Origin: UBA1413 sp964349885 | GTDB taxonomy: Bacteria > Bacteroidota > Bacteroidia > Bacteroidales > Prolixibacteraceae | Assembly: GCA_964349885.1 (NCBI GenBank) | Contig: CAYGIQ010000066.1 | Coordinates: forward strand, 1-14,277 | DNA length: 14,277 bases | Direction of reading: 5' to 3' | In this document: piece by piece, positions 6,715-14,047 of the stretch | How the letters are laid out: each line of letters opens with the position of its first letter | Position numbering within the stretch: the stretch's first letter is position 1 | Notes under the pieces: generated by a model | The model's database searches: none | What the model was told of the DNA's origin: nothing | What the model saw: the letters and a program-made list of their open reading frames with translations, nothing else | Made by a program: the position numbers and the translations under genes

Positions 6715-7664
6715 TGCGCACCAAAATGTAGCTTTAGTTTGTCGGCCAACAAGCGGTCTACAGCGAGTACTGTCCCGTGACGGGTTTCTGCCGGAAAACT
6801 GACTAGGTCTGAAATATCGCGCCAATGGACTCTATCGCTCGAGGCTACAGCACCCATTTTCTTGTCGATGTACTTATCGAAATAAACCACCCACTCACCG
6901 TTAACTAGGGTTACAGTGGGCCCCTCCGCCCAATAATCGCCAGTTATGGGCTGCGAAGGCGAAGCAAACGGGCCTAAGGCGCTACTGCTGGTTGCCACTT
7001 TGATGTTTTTCTGCGGTGGATAGCGGGTCTCGTCTTTAATAAAAAGGTAGTAAATACCCTCCGACTTCACCATCGACCCATCAATTACATTGAATCCTTG
7101 GTTGTAGAAAGGCTTTGCGATGCTGTAATGCTCGAAATCGGTGGTAACCGTATAATAGATCCGATGGTCCCATCCAAGGTCGGCTGTTGCCTCGGTTTCG
7201 GGATATAGACCCGCAATAGTGGTCGACCAGAAAATTACATATTGTGCCGTCGCGTCATCGTAAAAAATTTCGGGTGCCCAGCAGTTACGGGCGTTGGGTT
7301 CGTGGGCCATTACCGGCAAGTATTTTTGTTCCGACCAATGAATCAGGTCGTCAGACCAAGCAAGACCAATACCCTTATCGGTCCAGCTTACTGTCCAAAC
7401 CATATAAAAGCGCCCATCGTGTCCTTCAATAATACAGGGATCGCGCATCAGGCTATCTGCACTGAGCACTGGCTGGATGATGGATTGGGCTCCGTTAATA
7501 TTGGAAAAGTGATATCCATCCTCACTCAATGCCAGATGCAGTCCACTTTCGCCATTGCCCGTAAAATACGAGAATAGCCACACCCGATCTGGATCAGGAG
7601 CCTTACAGGCACTCAACAACAACACCAGAAGAAACAGCCAACTTTGCAGTACCGTGGTTTTCAT
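6711..7664 (-). CDS. Glycoside hydrolase family 43-like lipoprotein
   Basis: A 317-residue protein with a signal peptide and lipobox (LSAC, Cys20), so it is expected to be anchored in the envelope. The rest folds as a five-bladed beta-propeller of the GH43/GH-F type. The three acidic positions of that clan are present in order: the general base in RDP (Asp75), the pKa-modulating Asp in IDGSM (Asp195) and the general acid in AEGP (Glu247). WAPE (129-132) and a late RHG (295-297) are further clan signatures. Likely substrates are arabinose- or xylose-containing glycans, but the subfamily cannot be fixed. It starts inside the stop of the SUI1 gene (ATGA at 7664-7661), so translation is likely coupled. 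No SusC/SusD pair is in the window, so this is not a visible polysaccharide-utilisation locus. Fold and catalytic set sure; specificity not. Confidence 0.88.
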   Translation of the reverse strand: MKTTVLQSWLFLLVLLLSACKAPDPDRVWLFSYFTGNGESGLHLALSEDGYHFSNINGAQSIIQPVLSADSLMRDPCIIEGHDGRFYMVWTVSWTDKGIGLAWSDDLIHWSEQKYLPVMAHEPNARNCWAPEIFYDDATAQYVIFWSTTIAGLYPETEATADLGWDHRIYYTVTTDFEHYSIAKPFYNQGFNVIDGSMVKSEGIYYLFIKDETRYPPQKNIKVATSSSALGPFASPSQPITGDYWAEGPTVTLVNGEWVVYFDKYIDKKMGAVASSDRVHWRDISDLVSFPAETRHGTVLAVDRLLADKLKLHFGAH

Positions 7665-8005
7665 CCGCCCGATCGTTTTACCTTATATCCCTCCCGATCG
7701 AGCATCTCTATGACCTTTTGCACAAAATCGCCCTGCACGATAATTTCTCCCTGCTTGGCAGAGCCTCCCGTGCCACATTTGGTTTTTAACATCTTAGCCA
7801 ACGATTGCAGATCTTCGTCACGGCCTACAAATCCAGTGACCAGCGTCACCGACTTACCCTTTCGTTGCTTGCGGTCGAGCTGAACCCTTAGGTTTTGCTG
7901 CTTGGGAGGCAGTGTTGTAAGCTCCTCTCCTTCTCCCTTATCGTAGGAGAAGTCGGGATTTGTGCTGTAAACCATTCCCAGTCTTTGTTTCCAGTCGGAC
8001 GACAT
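7661..8005 (-). CDS. SUI1/eIF1-like translation factor (YciH type)
   Basis: A 114-residue bacterial homologue of eukaryotic/archaeal initiation factor eIF1/aIF1. The N-terminal third (MSSDWKQRLGMVYSTNPDF) matches the usual leader of bacterial YciH proteins. The SUI1 domain spans about 36-114: VQLDRKQRKGKSVTLVTGF, then KCGTGGSAKQGEIIVQGD (76-93, the most conserved block), then a KVIEMLDREGYKVKRSGG end. In E. coli YciH discriminates against aberrant initiation complexes in vitro; its need in cells is unclear. The start at 8005 sits behind a weak AAGG and about 34 bp from a plausible promoter. It is the first gene of a two-gene unit with the GH43-like lipoprotein, an odd pairing. Confidence 0.94.
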   Translation of the reverse strand: MSSDWKQRLGMVYSTNPDFSYDKGEGEELTTLPPKQQNLRVQLDRKQRKGKSVTLVTGFVGRDEDLQSLAKMLKTKCGTGGSAKQGEIIVQGDFVQKVIEMLDREGYKVKRSGG

Positions 8006-8038
8006 ACCTTGTGTTTTAAATAACGGATACTATCCAGA

Positions 8039-8071
8039 TAAAAGTAAAAAAATTAAAATGGAAGCAGCAAA
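8039..8071 (-). promoter_or_regulatory. Likely promoter of the SUI1-GH43 unit
   Basis: On the minus strand TTTG (8071-8068) is followed after 21 bp by TACTTTTA (8046-8039), seven of eight positions of TAnnTTTG. Transcription would start near 8032, leaving about 27 nt before the SUI1 start. The spacing and both boxes are seen; activity is inferred. Confidence 0.5.
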
Positions 8072-8087
8072 CCTCTACAAAGGATTT

Positions 8088-8828
8088 TTATAGATTTGAT
8101 GGGGGATTAGGAATTGACTTTCCCATAATTTCGCGGATTACCGCAGCTGCTATGGCGCACCCAAAAGCGGCTGGCATATACGAAATGGTGCCCACTGTCG
8201 AATTTTTATTCTCTCCGGCTTCCAATCTTACGGCAGCATCGGGCACCTCTTCGGGCGAAAAAACTGCCGAAACTCCCTTCCGAATACCCAACCGGTGCAA
8301 CCGCTTGCGCACCATCCTAGCCAGTTTGCAGTTGTAGCTTTTCGAAATGTCGGTAATTTTTATTTGGGTAGGGTCCATTTTTCCTCCTGCGCCCATAGAA
8401 GAGACTACCCGGAGCCCACGCTGCCTTGCATGATAAATAAGAAAGACTTTGGGTGCCAGCGTATCAATACAATCAACCACACAATCGAAAGGTTCCTGAT
8501 CCAACAACTCCTTGGTGCGTTCGTCGCGCAGGAACAAATTAAGCGCATTCAATGTAACGTCTGGGTTAATGTCGAGAAATCGCTCCCTCAGCACGTCACA
8601 CTTAGACCTTGCAGTCGTGGATACCAGTGCCGGAAGCTGTCGGTTTCGGTTGGTGGGCTCCACTACATCGCCATCTACAATGGTAAGCCTCCCAACCCCT
8701 GCGCGAACAAGCATCTCAGCGGCATAGGCGCCCACACCACCCAAACCAACCACCAACACATTCGACGATTTAATCAGTGCGTGCCGCTCCGGCCCTAACA
8801 GCAATTCGGTTCTTTCCTGCCAATTCAT
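8088..8828 (-). CDS. tcdA: tRNA threonylcarbamoyladenosine dehydratase (E1-like)
   Basis: TcdA (CsdL/YgdL) uses ATP to dehydrate t6A37 of ANN-decoding tRNAs to the cyclic form ct6A. The 246-residue protein has the E1/ThiF Rossmann fold: VLVVGLGGVGAYAAEML (24-40) with the nucleotide loop GLGGVG (28-33), IVDGDVVEPTNRNRQLP (50-66), the VDCIDTLAPK segment (118-127) and SMGAGGKMDPTQI (144-156). The C-terminal YNCKLARMVRKRLHRLGI and GTISYMPAAFGCAIAA are typical of TcdA rather than of MoeB or ThiF. I chose the ATG at 8828, which forms an ATGA overlap with the upstream tatD stop; an ATG at 8858 would add ten residues (MEFQTGISEV) that overlap tatD and match no family start. It is the last gene of elbB-tatD-tcdA. 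Confidence 0.95.
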   Translation of the reverse strand: MNWQERTELLLGPERHALIKSSNVLVVGLGGVGAYAAEMLVRAGVGRLTIVDGDVVEPTNRNRQLPALVSTTARSKCDVLRERFLDINPDVTLNALNLFLRDERTKELLDQEPFDCVVDCIDTLAPKVFLIYHARQRGLRVVSSMGAGGKMDPTQIKITDISKSYNCKLARMVRKRLHRLGIRKGVSAVFSPEEVPDAAVRLEAGENKNSTVGTISYMPAAFGCAIAAAVIREIMGKSIPNPPSNL

Positions 8829-9490
8829 GACCTCAGAAATACCTGTCTGAAATTCCACTCCACCTGCTCAGTAAGGGCTTTTAACGAGATGCCCAATATT
8901 TGTGCAGCTGCTTCATATACCAGCATCAGCTGCATGTTTTCATCGTCGGTCTCAAAGAAAATCCGATCCATGGGTAAATCAGCCAAAGATGCCCGGGCCG
9001 CAGAACCCTCGTCGAGCAGAGCCTTCCCAAACGAAAAATAAAACCCACTTCCAACCAATTGCGCCGTCACTAGGGGGTTTCCAGTATACCCATGAAGCAG
9101 CCACGGCACAGTTGGCTTTAATTTGCGGTGCAAGTGGTACAAATCGTTGTGGGTTTTAACAGTATGCAGGATCAATGGTTTGTTGAATTGCTCTGCCAGA
9201 CGTGCCTGATGCATAAACACATCGAGCTGCACCTGAAATTCAGTTTTGGTGAGTTTATCGAGACCACATTCACCCACAGCAATTACTCCCTCACCTGCCA
9301 ACATCTCCGCAACCCTTTTGAGCTGAGCTCGGTATCCATTGTTGCTGGCAATAAACCAGGGGTGCAGTCCGACTGAAAAAAAACCACCTGGCGGTAAATC
9401 CGGCATTTGGTTTTCAGGATATCGATTCAGAATAAAAAGTTTGCCAGCACCCCCCGGTATATGGTGGGTGTGAATGTCAATTAGTTGCAT
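8825..9490 (-). CDS. TatD-family metal-dependent hydrolase, compact form
   Basis: A 221-residue TIM-barrel hydrolase of the TatD family. Metal ligands are visible in order: H7-T-H9, Glu74 in GECGLD, His109 in LILHT, His133 in LLHGYTGN and Asp182 in FETDDEN. Characterised members are magnesium-dependent DNases (3'-5' exonuclease in E. coli), and some relatives hydrolyse other substrates such as D-aminoacyl-tRNA. It is about 35-40 residues shorter than E. coli TatD: loops between the first strands and the stretch after ETD (normally ETDxPYxxP) are reduced or changed (ETDDENMQLMLVYE). The ATG at 9490 lies 27 bp after elbB, and its TGA overlaps the tcdA ATG (ATGA at 8828-8825), which implies coupled translation. 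Family sure; substrate open. Confidence 0.92.
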   Translation of the reverse strand: MQLIDIHTHHIPGGAGKLFILNRYPENQMPDLPPGGFFSVGLHPWFIASNNGYRAQLKRVAEMLAGEGVIAVGECGLDKLTKTEFQVQLDVFMHQARLAEQFNKPLILHTVKTHNDLYHLHRKLKPTVPWLLHGYTGNPLVTAQLVGSGFYFSFGKALLDEGSAARASLADLPMDRIFFETDDENMQLMLVYEAAAQILGISLKALTEQVEWNFRQVFLRS

Positions 9491-9517
9491 AAGATTATCT
9501 GAATGTTAATTGAGGCA

Positions 9518-10168
9518 CTATGTGAGTGCCAAAACGGTTCTCACCAGATTTTCGGCCCCGTCGGCAATCTGGTCAATGCTGGCATTAAGCATATAGCAGG
9601 GCGTTGTCACAATTTTACGATGTGCATCTACCACAACTTCTCCGTGGGTGGTATCGACATGTTTTCCTGCCATCTGCACTATGGCTTGGGCAGTCTCAGC
9701 ATCGCTGCCAATGGTTACTTCGGCGCCAGCAAGGACCCGCGTAATCAAAACAGGTGAAATGCATAAGGCACCAATAGGCTTGGTCAAAGCGTGGGTGTTT
9801 ATTATGGCCCGCCGAACTTCGGCATTCACTTTGCAATCCACCCCATCGAAAGCGAAGCTGCAGAGATTCTTTGCAACTCCAAATCCACCCGGAAAAACAA
9901 GGGCATCATAATGAGCAGCTTCGAAAGAAGATAGGGCCTTGATGTTGCCCCGGGCGATTCTGGCCGATTCTACAAGAACGTTTCGGGATTCAGGCATGGT
10001 TTCACCGGTGAGGTGATTGATTACATGCGCCTGATCCACATCGGGGGCAAAACATTCATAGCCGGCCCCCTGCCGTGCGATGGCTAAAAGGGTAAGGGTA
10101 GCTTCATGTATTTCAGACCCATCGAATACTCCGGATCCAGAAAGCACTACAGCAATTTTTTTCTTCAT
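9518..10168 (-). CDS. elbB: ElbB/ES1-type glyoxalase, DJ-1/PfpI superfamily
   Basis: A 216-residue cytoplasmic protein that matches E. coli ElbB (217 aa) along its length: MKKKIAVVLSGSGVFDGSEIHEA at the start, then APDVDQAHVINHLTGE, then RNVLVESARIARG, then VFPGGFGVAKNLCSFA (91-106). The nucleophile elbow is ALCISP, with Cys136. VTTPCYML follows near the end. E. coli ElbB has low glyoxalase activity in vitro and was linked genetically to isoprenoid production; its cellular role is not settled. The E. coli Cys in SGCGV is Ser here (SGSGV), leaving Cys136 as the clear catalytic residue. It is the first gene of the minus-strand elbB-tatD-tcdA run, with a likely -7 box 54 bp upstream. Confidence 0.94.
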   Translation of the reverse strand: MKKKIAVVLSGSGVFDGSEIHEATLTLLAIARQGAGYECFAPDVDQAHVINHLTGETMPESRNVLVESARIARGNIKALSSFEAAHYDALVFPGGFGVAKNLCSFAFDGVDCKVNAEVRRAIINTHALTKPIGALCISPVLITRVLAGAEVTIGSDAETAQAIVQMAGKHVDTTHGEVVVDAHRKIVTTPCYMLNASIDQIADGAENLVRTVLALT

Positions 10169-10194
10169 GCGACAACGATTTGATGTTCGAATAT

Positions 10195-10208
10195 CGGAAC
10201 AAATTCCG
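10195..10208. repeat. Short inverted repeat in the elbB leader
   Basis: CGGAA (10195-10199), a 4-nt spacer, then TTCCG (10204-10208). It lies between the elbB -7 box and the elbB ATG, close to the expected transcription start, where an operator or a small leader hairpin could act. The arms are only 5 bp, so chance is quite possible. Confidence 0.3.
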
Positions 10209-10221
10209 TTTTAATCCAATT

Positions 10222-10229
10222 CAAATATA
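10222..10229 (-). promoter_or_regulatory. Likely -7 element for elbB-tatD-tcdA
   Basis: On the minus strand TATATTTG is a full match to TAnnTTTG, 54 bp from the elbB ATG. No TTG is found 19-21 bp upstream, so only the -7 half is supported. Confidence 0.45.
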
Positions 10230-10358
10230 AACAACGTACTATTTCATACGGGAATCATCTGATTTATGATCCCATTTTTGCCTTAATAATTGCAAACTTA
10301 CCGCAAAATAAATCGAATGACAACAACTTGAGTCGTGTAAATAAACTCGGCAGTGCAA

Positions 10359-10368
10359 CAATCGATTG
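10359..10368. promoter_or_regulatory. Perfect 10-bp palindrome overlapping the -33 box
   Basis: CAATCGATTG is fully symmetrical. Its right end supplies the TTG of the -33 box of the promoter for the CBM9-GT39-GNAT genes, so a protein bound here could block RNA polymerase. Operator function is inference. Confidence 0.3.
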
Positions 10369-10395
10369 AGGTATTGGCCGCTTTTTATACTTTTG
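10366..10395 (+). promoter_or_regulatory. Bacteroidota-type promoter of the CBM9-GT39-GNAT operon
   Basis: TTG (10366-10368), 19 bp, then TACTTTTG (10388-10395), a full match to TAnnTTTG at ideal spacing. Transcription should begin near 10402, about 16 nt before the ATG at 10418. The remainder of the 249-bp region between elbB and this gene (10169-10417) is AT-rich and holds no plausible gene. Confidence 0.65.
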
Positions 10396-10417
10396 AATAG
10401 AATTAAGATTTGTAGCT

Positions 10418-11056
10418 ATGCTTCAGAAGTCATTAACGATAACCAGCCTTCCCGTCCATGCCACCTTTACCGGCAAAGAGGAAAACCCAGCCAGCCCCAT
10501 TCTCATCGATGAACTCAACTGGTTGGAATACCCCTATCGCCCAGAAGTTTCAGTTCGGCTTTCCTATACTACCGATGCGCTATTGATTACATTCGATGTA
10601 ACAGAGAAGTCTGTAAGGGCTGTTGAAACGGCCATTAACGGGCCTGTGCACAACGATAGTTGTGTTGAGTTTTTTATTTCGTTCGATGGCAGCCATTACT
10701 ACAATTTTGAGTTCAACTGTATTGGCACTCCGCATTTAGCATATGGTAGTGGCCGTTCCAATCGAGAAAAAGTGAATGCCTCGGTTGTGAGCACTATCAG
10801 GGTAAACTCAACCCTCGGCCAACAACCTTTTGGAGTGCGCACGGGAGGGTTTACCTGGCAGCTCACTTCTCTGATACCACTCAGTTGCTTTGTACACCAC
10901 CCCAGCATCTCGATGAAAGGAATATCGGCCACTGCCAATTTTTGCAAATGTGGCGATGCACTGCCCGACCCCCACTTTGTTACATGGAATCCTATAAATA
11001 CACCAGAACCCGACTATCACCGCCCTGAATTTTTTGGCAAGCTTCTGTTTGTTTAG
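10418..11056 (+). CDS. Carbohydrate-binding family 9-like protein, no signal peptide
   Basis: A 212-residue beta-rich protein of the CBM9-like (DOMON/CBM_2 fold) family common in Bacteroidota. Recognisable blocks are WLEYPYRPEVSVRLSYTTDALLITFDV (about 31-57), the PVHNDSCVEFFISFDG strand-loop-strand (about 72-87), YYNFEFNCIGTPHLAYG (about 90-106) and the C-terminal FVTWNPINTPEPDYHRPEFFGKLLF with its HxPxFFG close. Related domains bind sugar ends in xylanases, but stand-alone members are mostly uncharacterised. There is no signal peptide, so the protein seems cytoplasmic. That argues against a role in capturing extracellular glycans. It leads an operon, and the GT39-type gene begins 32 bp after its stop. 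Family likely; ligand and role unknown. Confidence 0.85.
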   Translation: MLQKSLTITSLPVHATFTGKEENPASPILIDELNWLEYPYRPEVSVRLSYTTDALLITFDVTEKSVRAVETAINGPVHNDSCVEFFISFDGSHYYNFEFNCIGTPHLAYGSGRSNREKVNASVVSTIRVNSTLGQQPFGVRTGGFTWQLTSLIPLSCFVHHPSISMKGISATANFCKCGDALPDPHFVTWNPINTPEPDYHRPEFFGKLLFV

Positions 11057-11088
11057 TCAACCGATATCAACGTTTTAATATATTCCCC

Positions 11089-12807
11089 ATGGGCATATTT
11101 CGCCAACTCTCTGAACGAAACCTCATCCATCTTTTGATTGTTCTGTTGGGTGCGATTCTATTCTCGGGACTGAACGGAAAGCTTCATCTGTTTGATTGGG
11201 ATGAGATAAATTTTGCTGAATCGGCAAGGGAGATGCTGATTACCGGAAACTACTCTACCGTTCAGATCAATTATGCACCCTTTTGGGAAAAACCGCCCCT
11301 CTTTATCTGGATGCAGGCAGCTTCCATGCATCTTTTTGGCATCAATGCATTTGCTGCCCGCTTTCCCAATACAATTGCCGGCATTATAACGCTGCTTTTT
11401 CTTTTTGAAGCCGGCAGACGACATTTTGGAATCAGAATGGGTAAAATTTTGGTCATGGCCTATGCCGGTTCTTTCTTGCCCTTCTTTTATTTCAAGTCGG
11501 GGATCATCGATCCATGGTTCAACCTGTTTATTTTTGGCTCGTTATATTGTCTCATACTTTACACCCGCGAGGGCAAACAAAATTCCCAGACAGCAACCAC
11601 TGGAGGCATCTTGCTTGGCCTAGCAATTTTAACCAAGGGTCCTGCTGCAGTAGTCATTACCGGTCTGTCTGTTTTGGGTTACCTTATCCACTTACGGTTT
11701 AAAACAGCGATAAGACTCAAGGATGTCGCTGTGTATGTTCTGGCCACCTTGCTAACCGGCGGATCGTGGTTTTTACTGATGCTGGCAACGGGCAACCAGT
11801 CGGTGGTTGCCGATTTCATCCACTATCAGATAGTGCTATTCACTACAGAAGATGCAGGCCACGGAGGATTTTTGATGTACCATTTTGTAATTGTTTTACT
11901 AGGGGTTTTTCCAGCCTCAGTGTTTGTGCTGGCTTCTTTGATCAAACGCCCCACAACTACGCCCATTCAGCGCCACTTTTTTGTTTGGAATGCCATAATT
12001 TTGTTTACCGTCTTAGCACTTTTCACCATTGTTAAAACCAAAATCGTTCACTACTCATCAATGGCCTATTTTCCAATGGCCATAATGGCGGCCCTTTATA
12101 TCGATCAGATTATTGAGCAGGGCAAAAGATTTCCAGCCTGGCTCATACGTGCATCCGGACTGATGGTTGGCTTATATGCCATAGTTTTGGTAGCTGTATC
12201 GCTCACCGATGTGCTGAAACCATGGCTTCTTTCAACACAGTTCATAAGCGATCCTTTTACTATAGGCAATCTGGAAGCAGACGGAGGTTGGACACGATTC
12301 GAATGGCTGGTTTCTCTGCTTCTCGTGGCTGGTTGGCTGCTTTTCAGATTTTACAACAAACAGTCGAAACCGGAAGCAGCTGTTCGATCACTTTTTGCAT
12401 CATCCATAGGATTTATGTTCCTGGCCATGGTTTGGATTGCGCCCTTGGTTGAGCGATACACCCAGCAGGCAGTAATAGAATTTTGCCGCCAAGTAGCTGA
12501 CGAAAAGGGGTATGTTAACACCCTCGGACACAAGAGCTATGCCATATACTTTTATGCCGACCGCCAACCTCCGGGTATCCCATCTCATTTCGACCTAAAC
12601 GAGGCAGTTGAGGTTCCCGGAAACCGACCACTCTATTTTATCATTAAAAACAAGCGCAAAGAGCAGTACCTCGACCAATACCCTGCACTCGAAACATTGT
12701 ATGAAAAAAATGGTTTTGTATTTGTTAAATACAACCCAGTTCTTTACAAACCATATTCAATAGTAACTATTTCTGATACATTTACAATTGACTTTGGGAT
12801 TAAATGA
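11089..12807 (+). CDS. GT39/ArnT-like polyprenyl-phosphate-dependent glycosyltransferase
   Basis: A 572-residue integral membrane glycosyltransferase of the GT-C fold (PMT/ArnT group). After the first helix (12-28) the periplasmic loop has the signature FDWDEINFAESAREM (35-49) with the acidic pair D38-E39, followed by FWEKPPLFIWMQA, the usual (Y/F)xxKPPL segment. About eleven further hydrophobic helices follow, including the SGIIDPWFNLFIFGSLY and GLAILTKGPAAVV helices typical of the family. The soluble C-terminal part (from about 455) holds the expected GHKSYAIYFYADR block and a final VFVKYNPV strand. Enzymes of this group move a sugar or aminosugar from an undecaprenyl-phosphate carrier to lipid A, protein or other acceptors on the outer face of the inner membrane. 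The acceptor cannot be inferred here. Its TGA lies at 12805-12807, inside or beside the start region of the acetyltransferase gene. Confidence 0.92.
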   Translation: MGIFRQLSERNLIHLLIVLLGAILFSGLNGKLHLFDWDEINFAESAREMLITGNYSTVQINYAPFWEKPPLFIWMQAASMHLFGINAFAARFPNTIAGIITLLFLFEAGRRHFGIRMGKILVMAYAGSFLPFFYFKSGIIDPWFNLFIFGSLYCLILYTREGKQNSQTATTGGILLGLAILTKGPAAVVITGLSVLGYLIHLRFKTAIRLKDVAVYVLATLLTGGSWFLLMLATGNQSVVADFIHYQIVLFTTEDAGHGGFLMYHFVIVLLGVFPASVFVLASLIKRPTTTPIQRHFFVWNAIILFTVLALFTIVKTKIVHYSSMAYFPMAIMAALYIDQIIEQGKRFPAWLIRASGLMVGLYAIVLVAVSLTDVLKPWLLSTQFISDPFTIGNLEADGGWTRFEWLVSLLLVAGWLLFRFYNKQSKPEAAVRSLFASSIGFMFLAMVWIAPLVERYTQQAVIEFCRQVADEKGYVNTLGHKSYAIYFYADRQPPGIPSHFDLNEAVEVPGNRPLYFIIKNKRKEQYLDQYPALETLYEKNGFVFVKYNPVLYKPYSIVTISDTFTIDFGIK

Positions 12808-13975
12808 CCCATTGCCATCAACAATACAAACCAAACCAAAGCTCTTCAATTTGAAGCCTACCATTGTCGAAGTCAGCGGAAAAAAGATGCTCCGCGACTT
12901 CATCTACCTGCCCGAAGCCATCCACAGGAAACACCAAGGTTGGGTACCCCCTATTTTTGCCGACGACTTCGAGTATTTTGATCCGCTTAAAAATTCCAGT
13001 TTTGGACATTGCGATACCCTTCTGCTGCTGGCCTACAGGGGCGATTTGCCAGTTGGCCGGATTATGGGCATTATAAGCCATCCGTACAATACCCAAAACA
13101 ACGAGCTGCATGCTCGGTTTTCGTGGCTAGAAACATACCAGGACAATGACGTTTATGCAGCTTTGATGCAGACTATTGAGCAGTGGGCAAGAAGCAAAGG
13201 CATGACCCATTTGGTGGGACCACTGGCCTTCTCGGATAAAGACCCACAGGGCTTTCTGGTGGAGGGATTTGGGCATCCGGTGTCGATTGCCACCAATTGC
13301 AACTTTCCATGGATGGTAGATTTTATAGGGACTTCGGGATTCGAAAAGAATATCGATCTGGTGGTTTATAGGTTAATGGTGCCAGAGACCCTGCCGCCCA
13401 TTGTGGAAAAAATTAACGAGCGTTATGCACGGCGGAGCAGCGATTTGAAGGTACTGGAGTTTACTTCACGACGCAAAGTAAAACCCTATATAAGACCAGT
13501 ATTGCATCTGGTTAACGAAACCTTTACTTCAATCTATGGGTTTTTCCCCTTTTCCGAAAAAGAGATGGATGCCATGGCCAATCGCTACCTCTACCTTATC
13601 AATCCTCGGTACATTAAAATTATCGTAAACCAACACAACGAGGTGGTAGCGTTCGTTCTCGGAATGGCCGACCTGAGCGAAGGTTTTATTCGTTCGAAAG
13701 GACGCCTGTTTCCCTTTGGATGGATTCACTTACTGTGGGCGGCCGCCAAAACCCGACAGCTTAATCTGCTTTTAGGTGCTGTGCGGCCAGACTACCAAGG
13801 GCGTGGTCTTGACATGCTAATGGGAGCTCGGCTACTGAATTCAGCAAAGCAAACCGGAAAAACCATCATCGATTCACATCTCGAAATGGAGACCAACTAT
13901 AAAGTTCGTGCCGAGATGGAACGTATGGGAGGTGAAGTTTACAAACGCTACCGCATCTGGATTAAGGCTTTGTAA
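12788..13975 (+). CDS. GNAT-fold N-acetyltransferase, two-domain type; non-ATG start
   Basis: Up to 395 residues. Family text starts at PTIVEVSGKKMLRDFI, then HQGWVPPIFADDFEYFDP (49-66), FGHCDTLLLLAYRGDLPVGRIMGII (72-96) and GPLAFSDKDPQGFLVEGFGHP (144-164). The C-terminal half has the acetyl-CoA loop VRPDYQGRG (332-340) and ends with METNYKVRAEMERMGGEVYKRYRIW. This matches a large, poorly characterised GNAT group common in Bacteroidota; substrate unknown. The start is unsettled. The frame is open from a TTG at 12788, which would overlap the GT39 gene by 20 bp. The first in-frame ATG is at 12887 and would remove conserved N-terminal sequence. A TTG at 12851 gives the best family fit (374 aa). 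The given start is the outer limit. It is the third gene of the CBM9-GT39-GNAT run and converges on the yebC-type gene. Confidence 0.85.
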   Translation: MTLGLNDPLPSTIQTKPKLFNLKPTIVEVSGKKMLRDFIYLPEAIHRKHQGWVPPIFADDFEYFDPLKNSSFGHCDTLLLLAYRGDLPVGRIMGIISHPYNTQNNELHARFSWLETYQDNDVYAALMQTIEQWARSKGMTHLVGPLAFSDKDPQGFLVEGFGHPVSIATNCNFPWMVDFIGTSGFEKNIDLVVYRLMVPETLPPIVEKINERYARRSSDLKVLEFTSRRKVKPYIRPVLHLVNETFTSIYGFFPFSEKEMDAMANRYLYLINPRYIKIIVNQHNEVVAFVLGMADLSEGFIRSKGRLFPFGWIHLLWAAAKTRQLNLLLGAVRPDYQGRGLDMLMGARLLNSAKQTGKTIIDSHLEMETNYKVRAEMERMGGEVYKRYRIWIKAL

Positions 13976-14047
13976 CCCTTAACAATAAGACAAGCGGGTA
14001 TATATCAGGGTTGATTATCAATCTTGAAACACGAAAAACTGCAGCTT

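Noticed and set aside
6711..7664. Polysaccharide-utilisation locus around the GH43-like gene
   Set aside because: No SusC/SusD pair, sensor-regulator or second glycosidase is in the window.
8295..8798. 167-codon ORF antisense to tcdA
   Set aside because: It mirrors a well-supported TcdA coding frame and shows no domain.
8825..9490. TatD protein as part of a Qat-type anti-phage system
   Set aside because: The partner genes (ATPase, QueC-like and others) are absent; neighbours are elbB and tcdA.
13974..14012. AACCCT...AGGGTT as a terminator between the acetyltransferase and yebC-type genes
   Set aside because: A 6-bp stem with a 27-nt loop and no U-tract on either side.
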